64,000 nt of DNA, from assembly GCA_045642225.1 (NCBI GenBank), contig JAZUIN010000119.1:1-64000 (forward strand), read 5' to 3'. This stretch comes from RUG191 sp045642225. GTDB lineage: Bacteria > Bacillota > Clostridia > Lachnospirales > Lachnospiraceae. The position numbers and the translations under genes were made by a program. The notes below the pieces were generated by a model, which saw only the letters and a program-made list of their open reading frames with translations, was not told the origin of the DNA and did not search any database. Positions 23,512-32,682 of the stretch are shown piece by piece (position 1 is the first letter of the stretch; the number at the start of each line of letters is the position of its first letter).

Positions 23512-25191
23512 TTATAGTATTTTTGCCTTAAATTCTTTTGCTTTATCAATAAGTTCTGTAGCATTCGCTAAAACTGCATCTGTGATAGTACTTCCACCTA
23601 GCATCCTACTTAACTCTTCTACGCGCTTATCACTATCAATTCCATTAATGGTTGAAATGGTCTTATTGCCTACAACACCCTTCTCTATCAAGAAATGCTT
23701 ATCCGCCATAGCTGCGATTTGTGGTAAATGTGTAATACATATTACCTGTTTATTCTTCGCCACAAAACAAAGCTTTTCAGACAAAGCTTGTGCCGTTCTA
23801 CCACTAATTCCTGCATCTATTTCGTCAAATATCATGGTGTCAATGTTGTCTTGTTCAGCTAATACAGTCTTGATTGCAAGCATTATTCTAGACATTTCAC
23901 CACCAGACGCAATATTCTTAAGTGGCTTCATTGGCTCACCAGGATTAGTAGAAATGATAAATTCAGCTTCATCAAATCCGTTAAGTGTAACATTTTCAAG
24001 CTTAGTAAAATACATATCAAACTCAACATCTAAGAAATTCAAATCAAGTAAGGCTGTCCTAACTTTAGGTAGTAGATCATAAGCGTATCTCTTTCTGCAT
24101 TCAGATAATTCTGTTGCTGCATTAAGAAGTACTCCCTTAGATGTATCTAACTTATCTTTGAGTTCTTTCAAATACTCATCAAACTTCTCGTACTTTTCTA
24201 ATTGCTCGATCTTTGTTGTCAAAGATTTCTCAACATCTTCAATTGTAGGACCATACTTTTGTTTCAAGCTGTTAAGAGTGTCTAATCTATCTTCAATAGA
24301 TTTAAATGTACTTTCATCAAATTGCATGTCTGACATATAGCTTGACAATTCACGATTAAAGTCAGCCAAAATACTATCTACATCATCAAGCATGTTGACG
24401 ATATCAGAGATTTGTTCATCATATTCTTCAACTGACCTAAGACTTCTTATCGCTCTTGCAACTTCGTCACTTGCAGTACCATTTCCACCAGTATTATTGT
24501 AAGCCTCGTTACATGCCGCAACTATTCTACTACTATTGTTCATTCTTCTATAGTCTTCTTCTAGCTGCTCATCTTCGCCTAGTTTAATATTTGCATTTTC
24601 AATTTCTTCAATCTCATGCTTCAAGAACTCTATTTCACTATCACGATTCTTATCATTTGAAATTGCTTCTTCATATTCGTTAGAAATCTCTTTAAACTCT
24701 TGATAAAGCTTCTTAACATTTTCTTTGAGCGGCTCAATTTCAGCTTTGCCGTACTCGTCTAACATCTGTAAATGTTTCCTCTTATCAAGCAAGGATTGGT
24801 GCTCATGCTGTCCATAAATATCTATAAACATTCCACCAATTTTACGAAGCTTATCAGCCGGAATCATCTCACCATTTATCTTAGCAACAGATCTTGTCTC
24901 TGTAATTTTGCGAGATAATATAACTTCATCGTCGAACTCAATATCCATGCTCCTCAAAGCTTCACGCTGGCTTTCATCAGTAATAGTAAATACTACTTCT
25001 ACTAAGCCATCTCTTGATTCATCTCTTAACATTTCTTTTGGAACCTTTTCACCTAGAGCCAAGTTAAGCGCTCCAAGTATGATTGATTTACCTGCGCCGG
25101 TTTCTCCGGATAAAATGTTAAGACCTTTTCCAAATTCAATCTCTTCTTCCTCAATAAGCGCTAGGTTTTTCACGTGTAAATTTACTAACAT
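23512..25191 (-). CDS. recN: DNA repair protein RecN
   Basis: 559 aa, SMC-like ATPase for double-strand break repair. Walker A GETGAGKSIIL at about 31-41, signature IASGGEMSRIMLAIK at about 425-440, Walker B TMIFDEIDAGISG at about 460, and two long coiled-coil arms between them. It is the last gene of the nusB-to-recN cluster, after argR, the usual order in Clostridia. No LexA box is seen upstream of it here. Confidence 0.95.
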   Translation of the reverse strand: MLVNLHVKNLALIEEEEIEFGKGLNILSGETGAGKSIILGALNLALGEKVPKEMLRDESRDGLVEVVFTITDESQREALRSMDIEFDDEVILSRKITETRSVAKINGEMIPADKLRKIGGMFIDIYGQHEHQSLLDKRKHLQMLDEYGKAEIEPLKENVKKLYQEFKEISNEYEEAISNDKNRDSEIEFLKHEIEEIENANIKLGEDEQLEEDYRRMNNSSRIVAACNEAYNNTGGNGTASDEVARAIRSLRSVEEYDEQISDIVNMLDDVDSILADFNRELSSYMSDMQFDESTFKSIEDRLDTLNSLKQKYGPTIEDVEKSLTTKIEQLEKYEKFDEYLKELKDKLDTSKGVLLNAATELSECRKRYAYDLLPKVRTALLDLNFLDVEFDMYFTKLENVTLNGFDEAEFIISTNPGEPMKPLKNIASGGEMSRIMLAIKTVLAEQDNIDTMIFDEIDAGISGRTAQALSEKLCFVAKNKQVICITHLPQIAAMADKHFLIEKGVVGNKTISTINGIDSDKRVEELSRMLGGSTITDAVLANATELIDKAKEFKAKIL

Positions 25192-25236
25192 ATGTACTCC
25201 TTACTGTATCTTGGCAAATCATATTAGAACTACATA

Positions 25237-25689
25237 TTAGTGATTAAGTATATTACGCAAGCGATTCATTACACTTGCTGTATCTTCAATACTTCTAACA
25301 GCACACATAATTGTATCATCTCCAGCAATAGAACCAACTATTTCTGTAAAATTCATGTGATCTAAAGCCGCTGCTACTGCCATTGCTAATCCCGAAACGG
25401 TTTTAATAACAAGAATATTCTGTGCATTGTCCATAGATATAAAACCATCTCTAAGAATTCGAATGTATTTCTCTTCTAAATCTTCATCAGTCTCACTATA
25501 CGAAACATATCTAGTTCTCCCAAAAGAATCGGCCACTTTAGTTAGCTTCATATCTCTTATGTCTCGAGACACAGTTGCTTGTGTAACCTCAAAGCCTGCA
25601 CTTCGAAGTTCACTAGTCAGCTCTTCTTGCGTCTCTATGGGATTGTTCATTATTATTTCTAGAATTTTTTCTTGTCTTTTGTGCTTCAT
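25237..25689 (-). CDS. argR: Arginine repressor ArgR
   Basis: 150 aa, the standard length, starting at MKHKRQEKILEII (25689) behind GGGGTG. The winged helix-turn-helix shows ELRSAGFEVTQATVSRDIRD; the C-terminal arginine-binding hexamerisation part has AGDDTIMCAVR. It senses arginine and controls its synthesis and breakdown. Codons upstream of this start come from the repeat element between argR and nadK and are not coding. Confidence 0.94.
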   Translation of the reverse strand: MKHKRQEKILEIIMNNPIETQEELTSELRSAGFEVTQATVSRDIRDMKLTKVADSFGRTRYVSYSETDEDLEEKYIRILRDGFISMDNAQNILVIKTVSGLAMAVAAALDHMNFTEIVGSIAGDDTIMCAVRSIEDTASVMNRLRNILNH

Positions 25690-25800
25690 TCTCACCCCTA
25701 TTGACTTATTCCCAACATTTTGCTTCGCAAAACGTCGCCTTGTCAATTGGGTCCCACCGCAAGCGGTTCACCCCTATTGACTTATCCCCTATTGACTCAA
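25690..25800. repeat. Small hairpin element between direct repeats in the nadK-argR gap
   Basis: TCAATAGGGG occurs three times on the minus strand: at the nadK stop codon, just after it, and in front of argR. Between the last two, a segment of about 75 bp has two perfect hairpins, ACCGC-tt-GCGGT and CATTTTGC-ttc-GCAAAACG, framed by CCCAA/TTGGG. Flanking 17-bp direct repeats (TAAGTCAATAGGGGTGA) look like a duplication around a small palindromic insert. It also supplies the argR SD. Confidence 0.5.
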
Positions 25801-26631
25801 CTTATTTCGTATCCTATACAAAAAATTCTCTGAGCTGAGCATAACCATATTAGTTACGTCTTCTGCTCGTTTTACTGTTAATTTACCATCTGCACGAAGG
25901 TATCTTTCGTGCTTTCCATCAAAGGTTACAATTGCCTTTTCATCCACATTAATTGTTCGTGGAATTAGCTTCACCGATACTTCATCGTCAGGATCTAAAA
26001 TGATACTTCTTGCATTTAAAGTATGCGGATTGATTGGTGTTAACAGTATCAAGTTAGTCTCTGGATTGACAATTGGTCCATGCGCAGAAAGATTATACGC
26101 TGTAGAACCTGTTGGTGTTGAAATTATTATACCATCACAATCGTATGCAAATAAATGTTTATCATTTACATACACTGAAAGACGTGTTACATGCTGCTTC
26201 TGAGTAGAACGAATAATAATGTCGTTTAAGGCTCTATTATTATCATTACGAGTACCCTCAGACTCAACGCTACCTTGTAACATCATTCTTTTCTCAATCT
26301 GATAATCATCATTTAACAATCTATCAATAGCTCCAAAAACAGAGTCTTTATCTAGGTCACACAAATATCCCATATGACCACAATTAATTCCAAGTAGCGG
26401 TATATTCGAGCCAAATGTATTCTGTGCGGCACGAATCATCGTACCATCACCACCGATTGTCAAAATACATTCAACCCCATCAGGCAAATTTAGTCCATCC
26501 ATATGAACATCTTCACCCATAATATAATAATCACATTCTCCGCCCTTAGATTTGACAGATTTCTTAATCTGCTTCGCTAATGTAACAGTTTCTATGCTAT
26601 CATCTCTTACAATTACAAATAATCTTTTCAC
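25789..26631 (-). CDS. nadK: NAD kinase
   Basis: 280 aa from GTG 26631. Phosphorylates NAD to NADP. GGDGT (ILTIGGDGTMIRA), the NDI motif (ALNDIIIRS) and the glycine-rich TPTGSTAYNLSAHGP are intact. The start is uncertain: GTG lies one base after the upstream stop codon and gives the family's usual N-terminus (VKRLFVIV), whereas ATG codons 7 to 12 codons upstream overlap tlyA without a clear SD. Confidence 0.93.
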   Translation of the reverse strand: MKRLFVIVRDDSIETVTLAKQIKKSVKSKGGECDYYIMGEDVHMDGLNLPDGVECILTIGGDGTMIRAAQNTFGSNIPLLGINCGHMGYLCDLDKDSVFGAIDRLLNDDYQIEKRMMLQGSVESEGTRNDNNRALNDIIIRSTQKQHVTRLSVYVNDKHLFAYDCDGIIISTPTGSTAYNLSAHGPIVNPETNLILLTPINPHTLNARSIILDPDDEVSVKLIPRTINVDEKAIVTFDGKHERYLRADGKLTVKRAEDVTNMVMLSSENFLYRIRNKLSQ

Positions 26632-26632
26632 T

Positions 26633-27469
26633 TTACTTATCAAGCAAGCCATGTGCTTCATCAACAATTAACGAAGCATCTACTTGCTCCCTCCATGGAT
26701 ATTTATCTACTACTTCTTCATCTTCAGAATAATACGAAGGATTCTTCTTAATATGCGTTAAATATTCAATATTTCCTTCTGGTCCCTTAATTGGCGAAAA
26801 ATCCAAATTTAGAATTTCAAAGCCGTTAGACGATGCAAAATCTAGTACATTCTCAATAACTTCTAAATGTACCTTAGGGTCTCTGACTACACCTTTTTTA
26901 CCAACCTTTTCTTTGCCAGCTTCGAATTGTGGCTTAATTAAGCAAACCATTTCACCACCGTCTTTAAGAAGATGGTACGCCGCGGGGAGTACCTTCGTCA
27001 ACGATATAAACGAAACATCGCAGCTTGCGAAATCTAAAGGTTCACCAATATCTTCTGGTGTAACATATCGTATATTGGTTTTCTCCATACATACGACACG
27101 CTCATCACTTCTAAGCTTCCAAGCAAATTGACCATAACCCACATCAACAGCATATACAGACGCTGCGTTATTCTGCAACATACAGTCTGTAAATCCTCCT
27201 GTAGATGCACCTATATCCATACATACTGCACCGTCCAAAGATATATCGAAAGACTTCATCGCTTTTTCAAGCTTAAGACCGCCTCTACTAACATACTGTA
27301 AGGTTTTGCCCTTAACTGCAATGGCTACCTTATCATCAAACTTAGTACCTGGCTTATCCTCTCTCTCATTGTTAACAAAAACAATGCCTGCCATAATCAT
27401 TGCTTTAGCTTTTTCTCTAGATTCTGCAAGATTTCGTTGTACAAGCAGCACATCTAATCTTTCTTTCAT
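26633..27469 (-). CDS. TlyA family rRNA (cytidine-2'-O)-methyltransferase
   Basis: 278 aa. An N-terminal S4 RNA-binding domain (RLDVLLVQRNLAESREKAK) is joined to a Rossmann methyltransferase of FtsJ type with the SAM motif DIGASTGGFTDCML. Homologues methylate 16S and 23S rRNA and some are called haemolysin A by history. The gene overlaps the stop of dxs by one base, and is followed by nadK. Confidence 0.92.
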   Translation of the reverse strand: MKERLDVLLVQRNLAESREKAKAMIMAGIVFVNNEREDKPGTKFDDKVAIAVKGKTLQYVSRGGLKLEKAMKSFDISLDGAVCMDIGASTGGFTDCMLQNNAASVYAVDVGYGQFAWKLRSDERVVCMEKTNIRYVTPEDIGEPLDFASCDVSFISLTKVLPAAYHLLKDGGEMVCLIKPQFEAGKEKVGKKGVVRDPKVHLEVIENVLDFASSNGFEILNLDFSPIKGPEGNIEYLTHIKKNPSYYSEDEEVVDKYPWREQVDASLIVDEAHGLLDK

Positions 27470-29322
27470 TACAACTTTTCCTTTATCTTCTCATAAATTG
27501 ATTCTGGATCCATCTCAAGTGATTTCTGCAATTCTGAAACACTTCCGTGCTCTACAAATTCATCTGGAAGAGCTATATTAATTACTTGACCCTTGTAGCC
27601 TTCTTCCATAAGAAAAGCATTTACTCTCTGACCTAAACCACCAGTTTTGACATTATCCTCTAAGGTAACAATTATATCGTGCTCCTTAGCTGCCTTTCTC
27701 AAATACTCTGTATCAAGAGGTGCCGCAAATCTAGCATTACAAATCGTTGGCTGATACATCTCTTCTTTCATCAGCTTACCAACTTCAACAGCATTTTTGA
27801 CCATCGCACCTATTGCAAATAAGCAAACCGTCTTTCCTCGGAACAATTCCTCTGACTGACCAAGAATAATTGGTGCCCTGAATTCTTTGTAATTAACAAA
27901 TGCTTCCCCTCTAGGATAACGGATAGCAATTGGTCCATCATAGTTAAATGCGAATTTAACCATATCAGATAATTCGTATTTATTCTTAGGCGCCATAACA
28001 ACCATGTTAGGCATTTGACATAGATACGACAAATCAAATGCTCCATGATGAGTCATACCGTCAGCACCAACAAGTCCTGCTCTATCTACTGCAAATACTA
28101 CGTGTAAATTCTGCATACATACATCATGCATTAATTGATCATATGCTCTTTGTAAGAAAGACGAATATACAGCAAATACTGGCTTGAAGCCTTGTGTTGC
28201 AAGTCCTGCTGCAAATGTAACTGCATGCTGTTCTGCTATACCAACATCAAAGAACCTATCTGGAAACATATTTCCAAAACGCTTAAGACCTGTACCATCT
28301 GCCATTGCCGCAGTTATCGCAACAATATCAGGATCCCTGTCACCCATTTTACGCATTACTGTTGAGAAAATGTCAGTGTATCCTGGCTTCTTAGCTCCCG
28401 CTGGAAGTCCTTTAACCTTGTCAAATGGACCACAACCATGAAATCTTGAAGGATGTCTTTCCGCTGGAACGAAACCATGTCCCTTATGTGTTATAACATG
28501 TACAAGTACAGGACCTGGATATCTTGTAGCATCCTTAAATACCTTTGTCATAGCTTTAACATCATGACCATCAATAGGTCCAAGATACAAAATTCCCATA
28601 TCTTCAAACATCATTCCTGGAACCACAAGTGACTTCAAACCACTCTTGGTCTTACGAATTTGCTTAATTAATCTTTCACCATATACTGGAATTCCTTCTA
28701 AAGCATTTAACACATCTTCTTTGAGGCCCACATAATTATCACTAGTTCTTATATTACTAAGATGCTTACTTAATCCACCTACATTTTTGGAAATCGACAT
28801 CTCGTTATCATTAAGAACAATAACCATATTCTTGTGTAACTCTGCAGCATTATTCAAAGCTTCGAACGCCATACCGCCAGTTATTGAACCATCTCCAATA
28901 ACCGCAAATATTTTGCTATCTTCGCCCTTCATCTCTCTAGCATAAGCCATTCCAAGAGCCGCTGAAATAGATGTTGTTGAATGTCCCGTATCGAACACAT
29001 CACATTCACTCTCGTGACGCTTAGGGAATCCACTCATACCACCAAATTGTCTCAAATGCTCAAAGCCATCTTTTCTGCCAGTAAGAATCTTATGCGTATA
29101 GCTTTGATGTCCAACATCCCAGACTATTTTGTCCTTAGGAAAATCACAAACTCTATGAAGTGCTATAGTTAATTCTACAACGCCTAGGTTAGATGCAACA
29201 TGCCCACCTGTTCTTGATAGATTTTCAATCAAGAAGCCTCTTATTTCATCTGACAATTGATTAACTTCAACATCACTTAATGCTTTGATATCATTAGGTT
29301 TGTTTATCTTATCTAATACCAT
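27469..29322 (-). CDS. dxs: 1-deoxy-D-xylulose-5-phosphate synthase
   Basis: 617 aa. Thiamine-diphosphate enzyme for the first step of the MEP isoprenoid pathway. VGHQSYTHKILTGR near the start, the ThDP motif GDGSITGGMAFEALNNA (about 145-160), GPIDGHD, and the transketolase pyrimidine domain with DVGIAEQHAVTFAAGLA are all visible. It follows ispA by 26 bp, joining precursor and chain-elongation steps in one operon. Confidence 0.96.
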   Translation of the reverse strand: MVLDKINKPNDIKALSDVEVNQLSDEIRGFLIENLSRTGGHVASNLGVVELTIALHRVCDFPKDKIVWDVGHQSYTHKILTGRKDGFEHLRQFGGMSGFPKRHESECDVFDTGHSTTSISAALGMAYAREMKGEDSKIFAVIGDGSITGGMAFEALNNAAELHKNMVIVLNDNEMSISKNVGGLSKHLSNIRTSDNYVGLKEDVLNALEGIPVYGERLIKQIRKTKSGLKSLVVPGMMFEDMGILYLGPIDGHDVKAMTKVFKDATRYPGPVLVHVITHKGHGFVPAERHPSRFHGCGPFDKVKGLPAGAKKPGYTDIFSTVMRKMGDRDPDIVAITAAMADGTGLKRFGNMFPDRFFDVGIAEQHAVTFAAGLATQGFKPVFAVYSSFLQRAYDQLMHDVCMQNLHVVFAVDRAGLVGADGMTHHGAFDLSYLCQMPNMVVMAPKNKYELSDMVKFAFNYDGPIAIRYPRGEAFVNYKEFRAPIILGQSEELFRGKTVCLFAIGAMVKNAVEVGKLMKEEMYQPTICNARFAAPLDTEYLRKAAKEHDIIVTLEDNVKTGGLGQRVNAFLMEEGYKGQVINIALPDEFVEHGSVSELQKSLEMDPESIYEKIKEKL

Positions 29323-29348
29323 ATATTCCCCCTACAATTGACAAGCAA

Positions 29349-30254
29349 TTAACTTCTTCTGTCAATTAAATACATCAACAATTCTTCAAGAAATTCATTC
29401 TTTGCATCTAGCGAACGCAACAATCCAATAGCTTCATCTGTAAGTTCTTTGACTTCTCGCTTAGCTGCCTCTAATCCTTCGAAGGATACAAATGTTGATT
29501 TGTTATTTTTCTCATCAGAACCGATTGGTTTGCCAAGCTCTTCTTCTGTACTTGTAACATCTAAAATGTCATCTTGAATCTGAAATGCTAATCCTATATT
29601 TCCAGCAACCTTCTCAATAGTGTCTATCTCTTCCTGAGAAGCACCAGCAAGAATCGCACCAATAACCATAGACGCTTTAAGAAATGCTCCTGTCTTATTC
29701 TCGCAAATATATTCTAACAATTCCCTAGAAACCTCTGAGGCATTTTCTGATTCAATATCAACTACTTGCCCTGCGAGCATTCCAAATGTTCCTGCTGCCT
29801 TGGACAAATAATAAAATGCATCAATATATGCCTTAACCTTCTTTGGGTTAGTTACATCTAACTTCTTCATCTCTTCTGCAATTATTTCAAATGCATAGTT
29901 AAGAAGTCCATCTCCTGCAAGAAGTGCTAAAGTCTCTCCATATTCTACATGTGTCGTTGGCTTGCCGCGCCTTAACAAATCATTGTCCATACAAGGCAAA
30001 TCATCATGCACCAAAGAATATGTATGAATCATTTCAAGCGCTGCCATAAATACATACACTGCCTCTTCATCGCCTGAAAACAATCTATTAGTTTCAAGCA
30101 TTAACATTGGACGAAGTCGTTTCCCTCCAACCTTAACTGAATAATTCATTGCACTGAAAACATTCTTTTGCAATCCTTTTTCTTCAGGAAGATATTTGTA
30201 TATGATGTCTTCAACATATTCTATTCTACTTTTCAATTCATTTTCAAAAGCCAT
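29349..30254 (-). CDS. ispA: Polyprenyl synthetase (farnesyl/geranyl diphosphate synthase)
   Basis: 301 aa. Condenses C5 isoprenoid diphosphates. The first Asp-rich motif reads VHDDLPCMDNDLLRRGKPT, the second FQIQDDILD; GGKRLRPML binds the substrate. Length and motif spacing fit the IspA class and not the longer heptaprenyl enzymes. It sits between xseB and dxs, as in most Clostridia. Confidence 0.93.
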   Translation of the reverse strand: MAFENELKSRIEYVEDIIYKYLPEEKGLQKNVFSAMNYSVKVGGKRLRPMLMLETNRLFSGDEEAVYVFMAALEMIHTYSLVHDDLPCMDNDLLRRGKPTTHVEYGETLALLAGDGLLNYAFEIIAEEMKKLDVTNPKKVKAYIDAFYYLSKAAGTFGMLAGQVVDIESENASEVSRELLEYICENKTGAFLKASMVIGAILAGASQEEIDTIEKVAGNIGLAFQIQDDILDVTSTEEELGKPIGSDEKNNKSTFVSFEGLEAAKREVKELTDEAIGLLRSLDAKNEFLEELLMYLIDRRS

Positions 30255-30273
30255 TACTTATAAACTCCCAAAG

Positions 30274-30480
30274 TTACATTTCTACAAACTCACCAGCTTG
30301 ATTCATTTTCATAATTTTTTGTTCTACGCTTGTCACCTTCTCATTAGCATTTTTAAGAAGCTTCATACCTTCTTCATACAAAGAAAACGATTCCTCTAGC
30401 GACACATCAGCGTTCTCCATTTTATTAATAATTGTATCTAACTCTTCAAATTCTTCTTCTATTGTTCTATCCTTGTCCAT
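30274..30480 (-). CDS. xseB: Exodeoxyribonuclease VII small subunit
   Basis: 68 aa starting at MDKDRTIEEEFEEL (30480), with SD CGGAGG inside the end of xseA. The family pattern FEELDTIINKMENADVSLEE and the SFSLYEEGMKLL helix are clear. It forms the nuclease with XseA, whose stop codon is directly before it. Confidence 0.92.
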   Translation of the reverse strand: MDKDRTIEEEFEELDTIINKMENADVSLEESFSLYEEGMKLLKNANEKVTSVEQKIMKMNQAGEFVEM

Positions 30481-30481
30481 C

Positions 30482-31681
30482 TCAATCCTCCGATATGCTA
30501 TCAACCGTAGCCTCTATAGTACCTTTGTGTAAATAAATCTTAAGCTTATCGTCTTTACTCACTTGACTTACGTCCTTGATGTTGTTGCCACTTGCATCAG
30601 CAACATACGAGAAACCACTCGATAGCTTTTTGGCTGGTGATAATCCATCAAGCCTATTTGCATACATCTCAAGCTTATGTCTTGCCGCCGTACTTGCCCT
30701 ATTAAGTAAAATGTTCAACTTATCCTGACACTCATCTAGCTTAAGCTGATACTGATTAAGTCTGTTAATCGGGCTAAATAACTCTATTCGATTCTTAAGC
30801 ACATCTACTTTGTTCTTATATATTTTGACCTTATTATCAATCGCATAATTCAAGGTTGATTCATAAGACTTTATATCTTCACAAAATCTATCGTATTCAA
30901 AAACAGCCATTTCTGCTGCTGCACTAGGTGTCGATGCGACCTTGTCTGCTACAAAATCAGCAATTGTAGTATCCGATTCATGACCAACGGCTGAAATGAT
31001 TGGTGTATCACATGAAAATATAGCTCTTGCAACCGCTTCTTCATTAAACGCCCACAAATCTTCTATGGAACCACCGCCACGTCCTACAATCATAACGTCT
31101 AGATTCATCTCATCTAACGTCGCAATGCCTTCCGCCACCGACTCTGCTGCTCCTTCTCCTTGCACCAAAGCAGGATAAAGGAATAACTGAACATGAGGAT
31201 TTCGTCTCGTAGAAATACGCATAATATCTTGTATTGCCGCACCAGTTTCTGCTGTTACAATACCAATTCTTGTTGCATACCTCGGAATCGGACGCTTATA
31301 TGCTTCGTCAAACATGCCCATTTCTTGAAATTGACGCTTTAGTTCTTCATATCTCGCATACAAATCACCAATTCCAGCGTTCTTAATTTCTGTGGCATAC
31401 ATTTGATACTTTCCTTGTACAGGATACACCTTAATCTGTCCATTAACTAGTACACTGTCCCCGTCCTTCATAGGATAAGTAAGGCCAGCCCTGTGCCCTT
31501 TGAACATCACTGATGCCAAACTACTTTTTTCATCCTTAAGAGTGAAATATATATGTCCCGAGGTATGGTATTTCAAATTAGATACTTCCCCTTTTACACA
31601 TACATTTCTAAGCAAGAAATCAGTATCAAACATATTAGAAATATATTTAGTTATATCACTAATAGTATATACATTACCCAT
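30482..31681 (-). CDS. xseA: Exodeoxyribonuclease VII large subunit
   Basis: 399 aa. An OB-fold N-terminus (about 10-100) is followed by the catalytic domain with GIVTAETGAAIQDI, DVMIVGRGGGSIEDLWAFN and ISAVGHESDTTIADFVAD. It degrades single-stranded DNA into oligonucleotides with XseB. A coiled-coil tail spans about 260-360. It is 1 bp after nusB. Confidence 0.95.
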   Translation of the reverse strand: MGNVYTISDITKYISNMFDTDFLLRNVCVKGEVSNLKYHTSGHIYFTLKDEKSSLASVMFKGHRAGLTYPMKDGDSVLVNGQIKVYPVQGKYQMYATEIKNAGIGDLYARYEELKRQFQEMGMFDEAYKRPIPRYATRIGIVTAETGAAIQDIMRISTRRNPHVQLFLYPALVQGEGAAESVAEGIATLDEMNLDVMIVGRGGGSIEDLWAFNEEAVARAIFSCDTPIISAVGHESDTTIADFVADKVASTPSAAAEMAVFEYDRFCEDIKSYESTLNYAIDNKVKIYKNKVDVLKNRIELFSPINRLNQYQLKLDECQDKLNILLNRASTAARHKLEMYANRLDGLSPAKKLSSGFSYVADASGNNIKDVSQVSKDDKLKIYLHKGTIEATVDSISED

Positions 31682-31682
31682 A

Positions 31683-32102
31683 TTATTTTACTATCTTAGC
31701 TAATACTCCATGAATAAATCCTGCTGATTTATCTGCTCCATATAATTTGGCAATTTCTAGTGCTTCATTAATAACTATTCCTGCATCAAGCTTGTCATAT
31801 TTGAATTCATATGTTGCAACACGAAGTACAGCTATCTCTACCTTACCAATTCTGTTTAACTTCCAGTTATCTGCTGCATCTTCTATCAAAGCATCTATTT
31901 CATCTATGTTGAGATAAATGTTCTTGCACTTATCACAAATTGCTTCCTTGTCTTCATCACTAACATCTTCCATCGTTAGTGCATATGTCTCTATTAAATT
32001 ATCCAAATCAGAAACAACTTCTTCCTTGTCTGAATAATTCAATTGAAATATACCTTTAAATACTTCTATTCTAAATTTTCTTTTTGAAAGTTTATTAGCC
32101 AT
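31683..32102 (-). CDS. nusB: Transcription antitermination factor NusB
   Basis: 139 aa. The all-helical NusB fold shows the RKFRIEVFKGIFQLNY start and DAGIVINEALEIAKLYG near the end. It binds boxA RNA with S10 during rRNA transcription. It is the first gene of the cluster running to recN, and the 128-bp gap before it holds the Asp23 terminator. Confidence 0.93.
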   Translation of the reverse strand: MANKLSKRKFRIEVFKGIFQLNYSDKEEVVSDLDNLIETYALTMEDVSDEDKEAICDKCKNIYLNIDEIDALIEDAADNWKLNRIGKVEIAVLRVATYEFKYDKLDAGIVINEALEIAKLYGADKSAGFIHGVLAKIVK

Positions 32103-32173
32103 ATTAGCTCCTTTATGCTTGTATTTTATCTTATCTTTCTACATTTCCCATATCTTAAAATAATCATAAAAAA

Positions 32174-32195
32174 TAGGGTGGAATCCTCCACCCTA
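32174..32195 (-). terminator. Intrinsic terminator after the Asp23 gene
   Basis: TAGGGTGGA and TCCACCCTA make a 9-bp stem with a 4-nt loop; on the minus strand it is followed by TTTTTTATG. It separates the Asp23 gene from the nusB operon. Confidence 0.85.
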
Positions 32196-32230
32196 AATTA
32201 TACCATATTTTGTTATAAATAAAACAATTA

Positions 32231-32596
32231 TTACATATTCTCAGTTGCAACACTTGCAATCTTAATATCAACACCAGCAACAGTCATACCAGTCATGCTT
32301 TCGATAGTGTTCTTAACCTTATCTTGTACAGCTTCGCATACCTTTGGAATCTCATATCCATAAGCTAATTCAAGTGCCATTCTAACAACGATATTGTTAT
32401 CTTCATCACATTTCACTTTAACACCCTTAGCTAATTTGCTTGGGCTTGACTTAGTAATCATATCATTAGTGATATTACCTACAAGTGAATTAACACCTTC
32501 TACTTCTGTTGCTGACAAGCCAGCTACAATTGACATTACCTCTGCAGCAACGCTAACACCTTCATTTATTACAAAACTCATTCCTTCTTCAGCCAT
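32231..32596 (-). CDS. Asp23/Gls24 family envelope stress protein
   Basis: 121 aa. It has the family pattern INEGVSVAAEVMSIVAGLSA early and VKNTIESMTGMTVAGVDIKI late. These proteins bind near the membrane and affect envelope homeostasis. In Clostridia the gene is very often placed directly before nusB, as here, with a terminator between. Confidence 0.9.
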   Translation of the reverse strand: MAEEGMSFVINEGVSVAAEVMSIVAGLSATEVEGVNSLVGNITNDMITKSSPSKLAKGVKVKCDEDNNIVVRMALELAYGYEIPKVCEAVQDKVKNTIESMTGMTVAGVDIKIASVATENM

Positions 32597-32682
32597 AATC
32601 CGCCTCCATTAAATTCATTTATTTTTACAAATACAAGACCTATTATATCATAAGTCCTGTAATTCTTGTAGTAGTATTTTAC

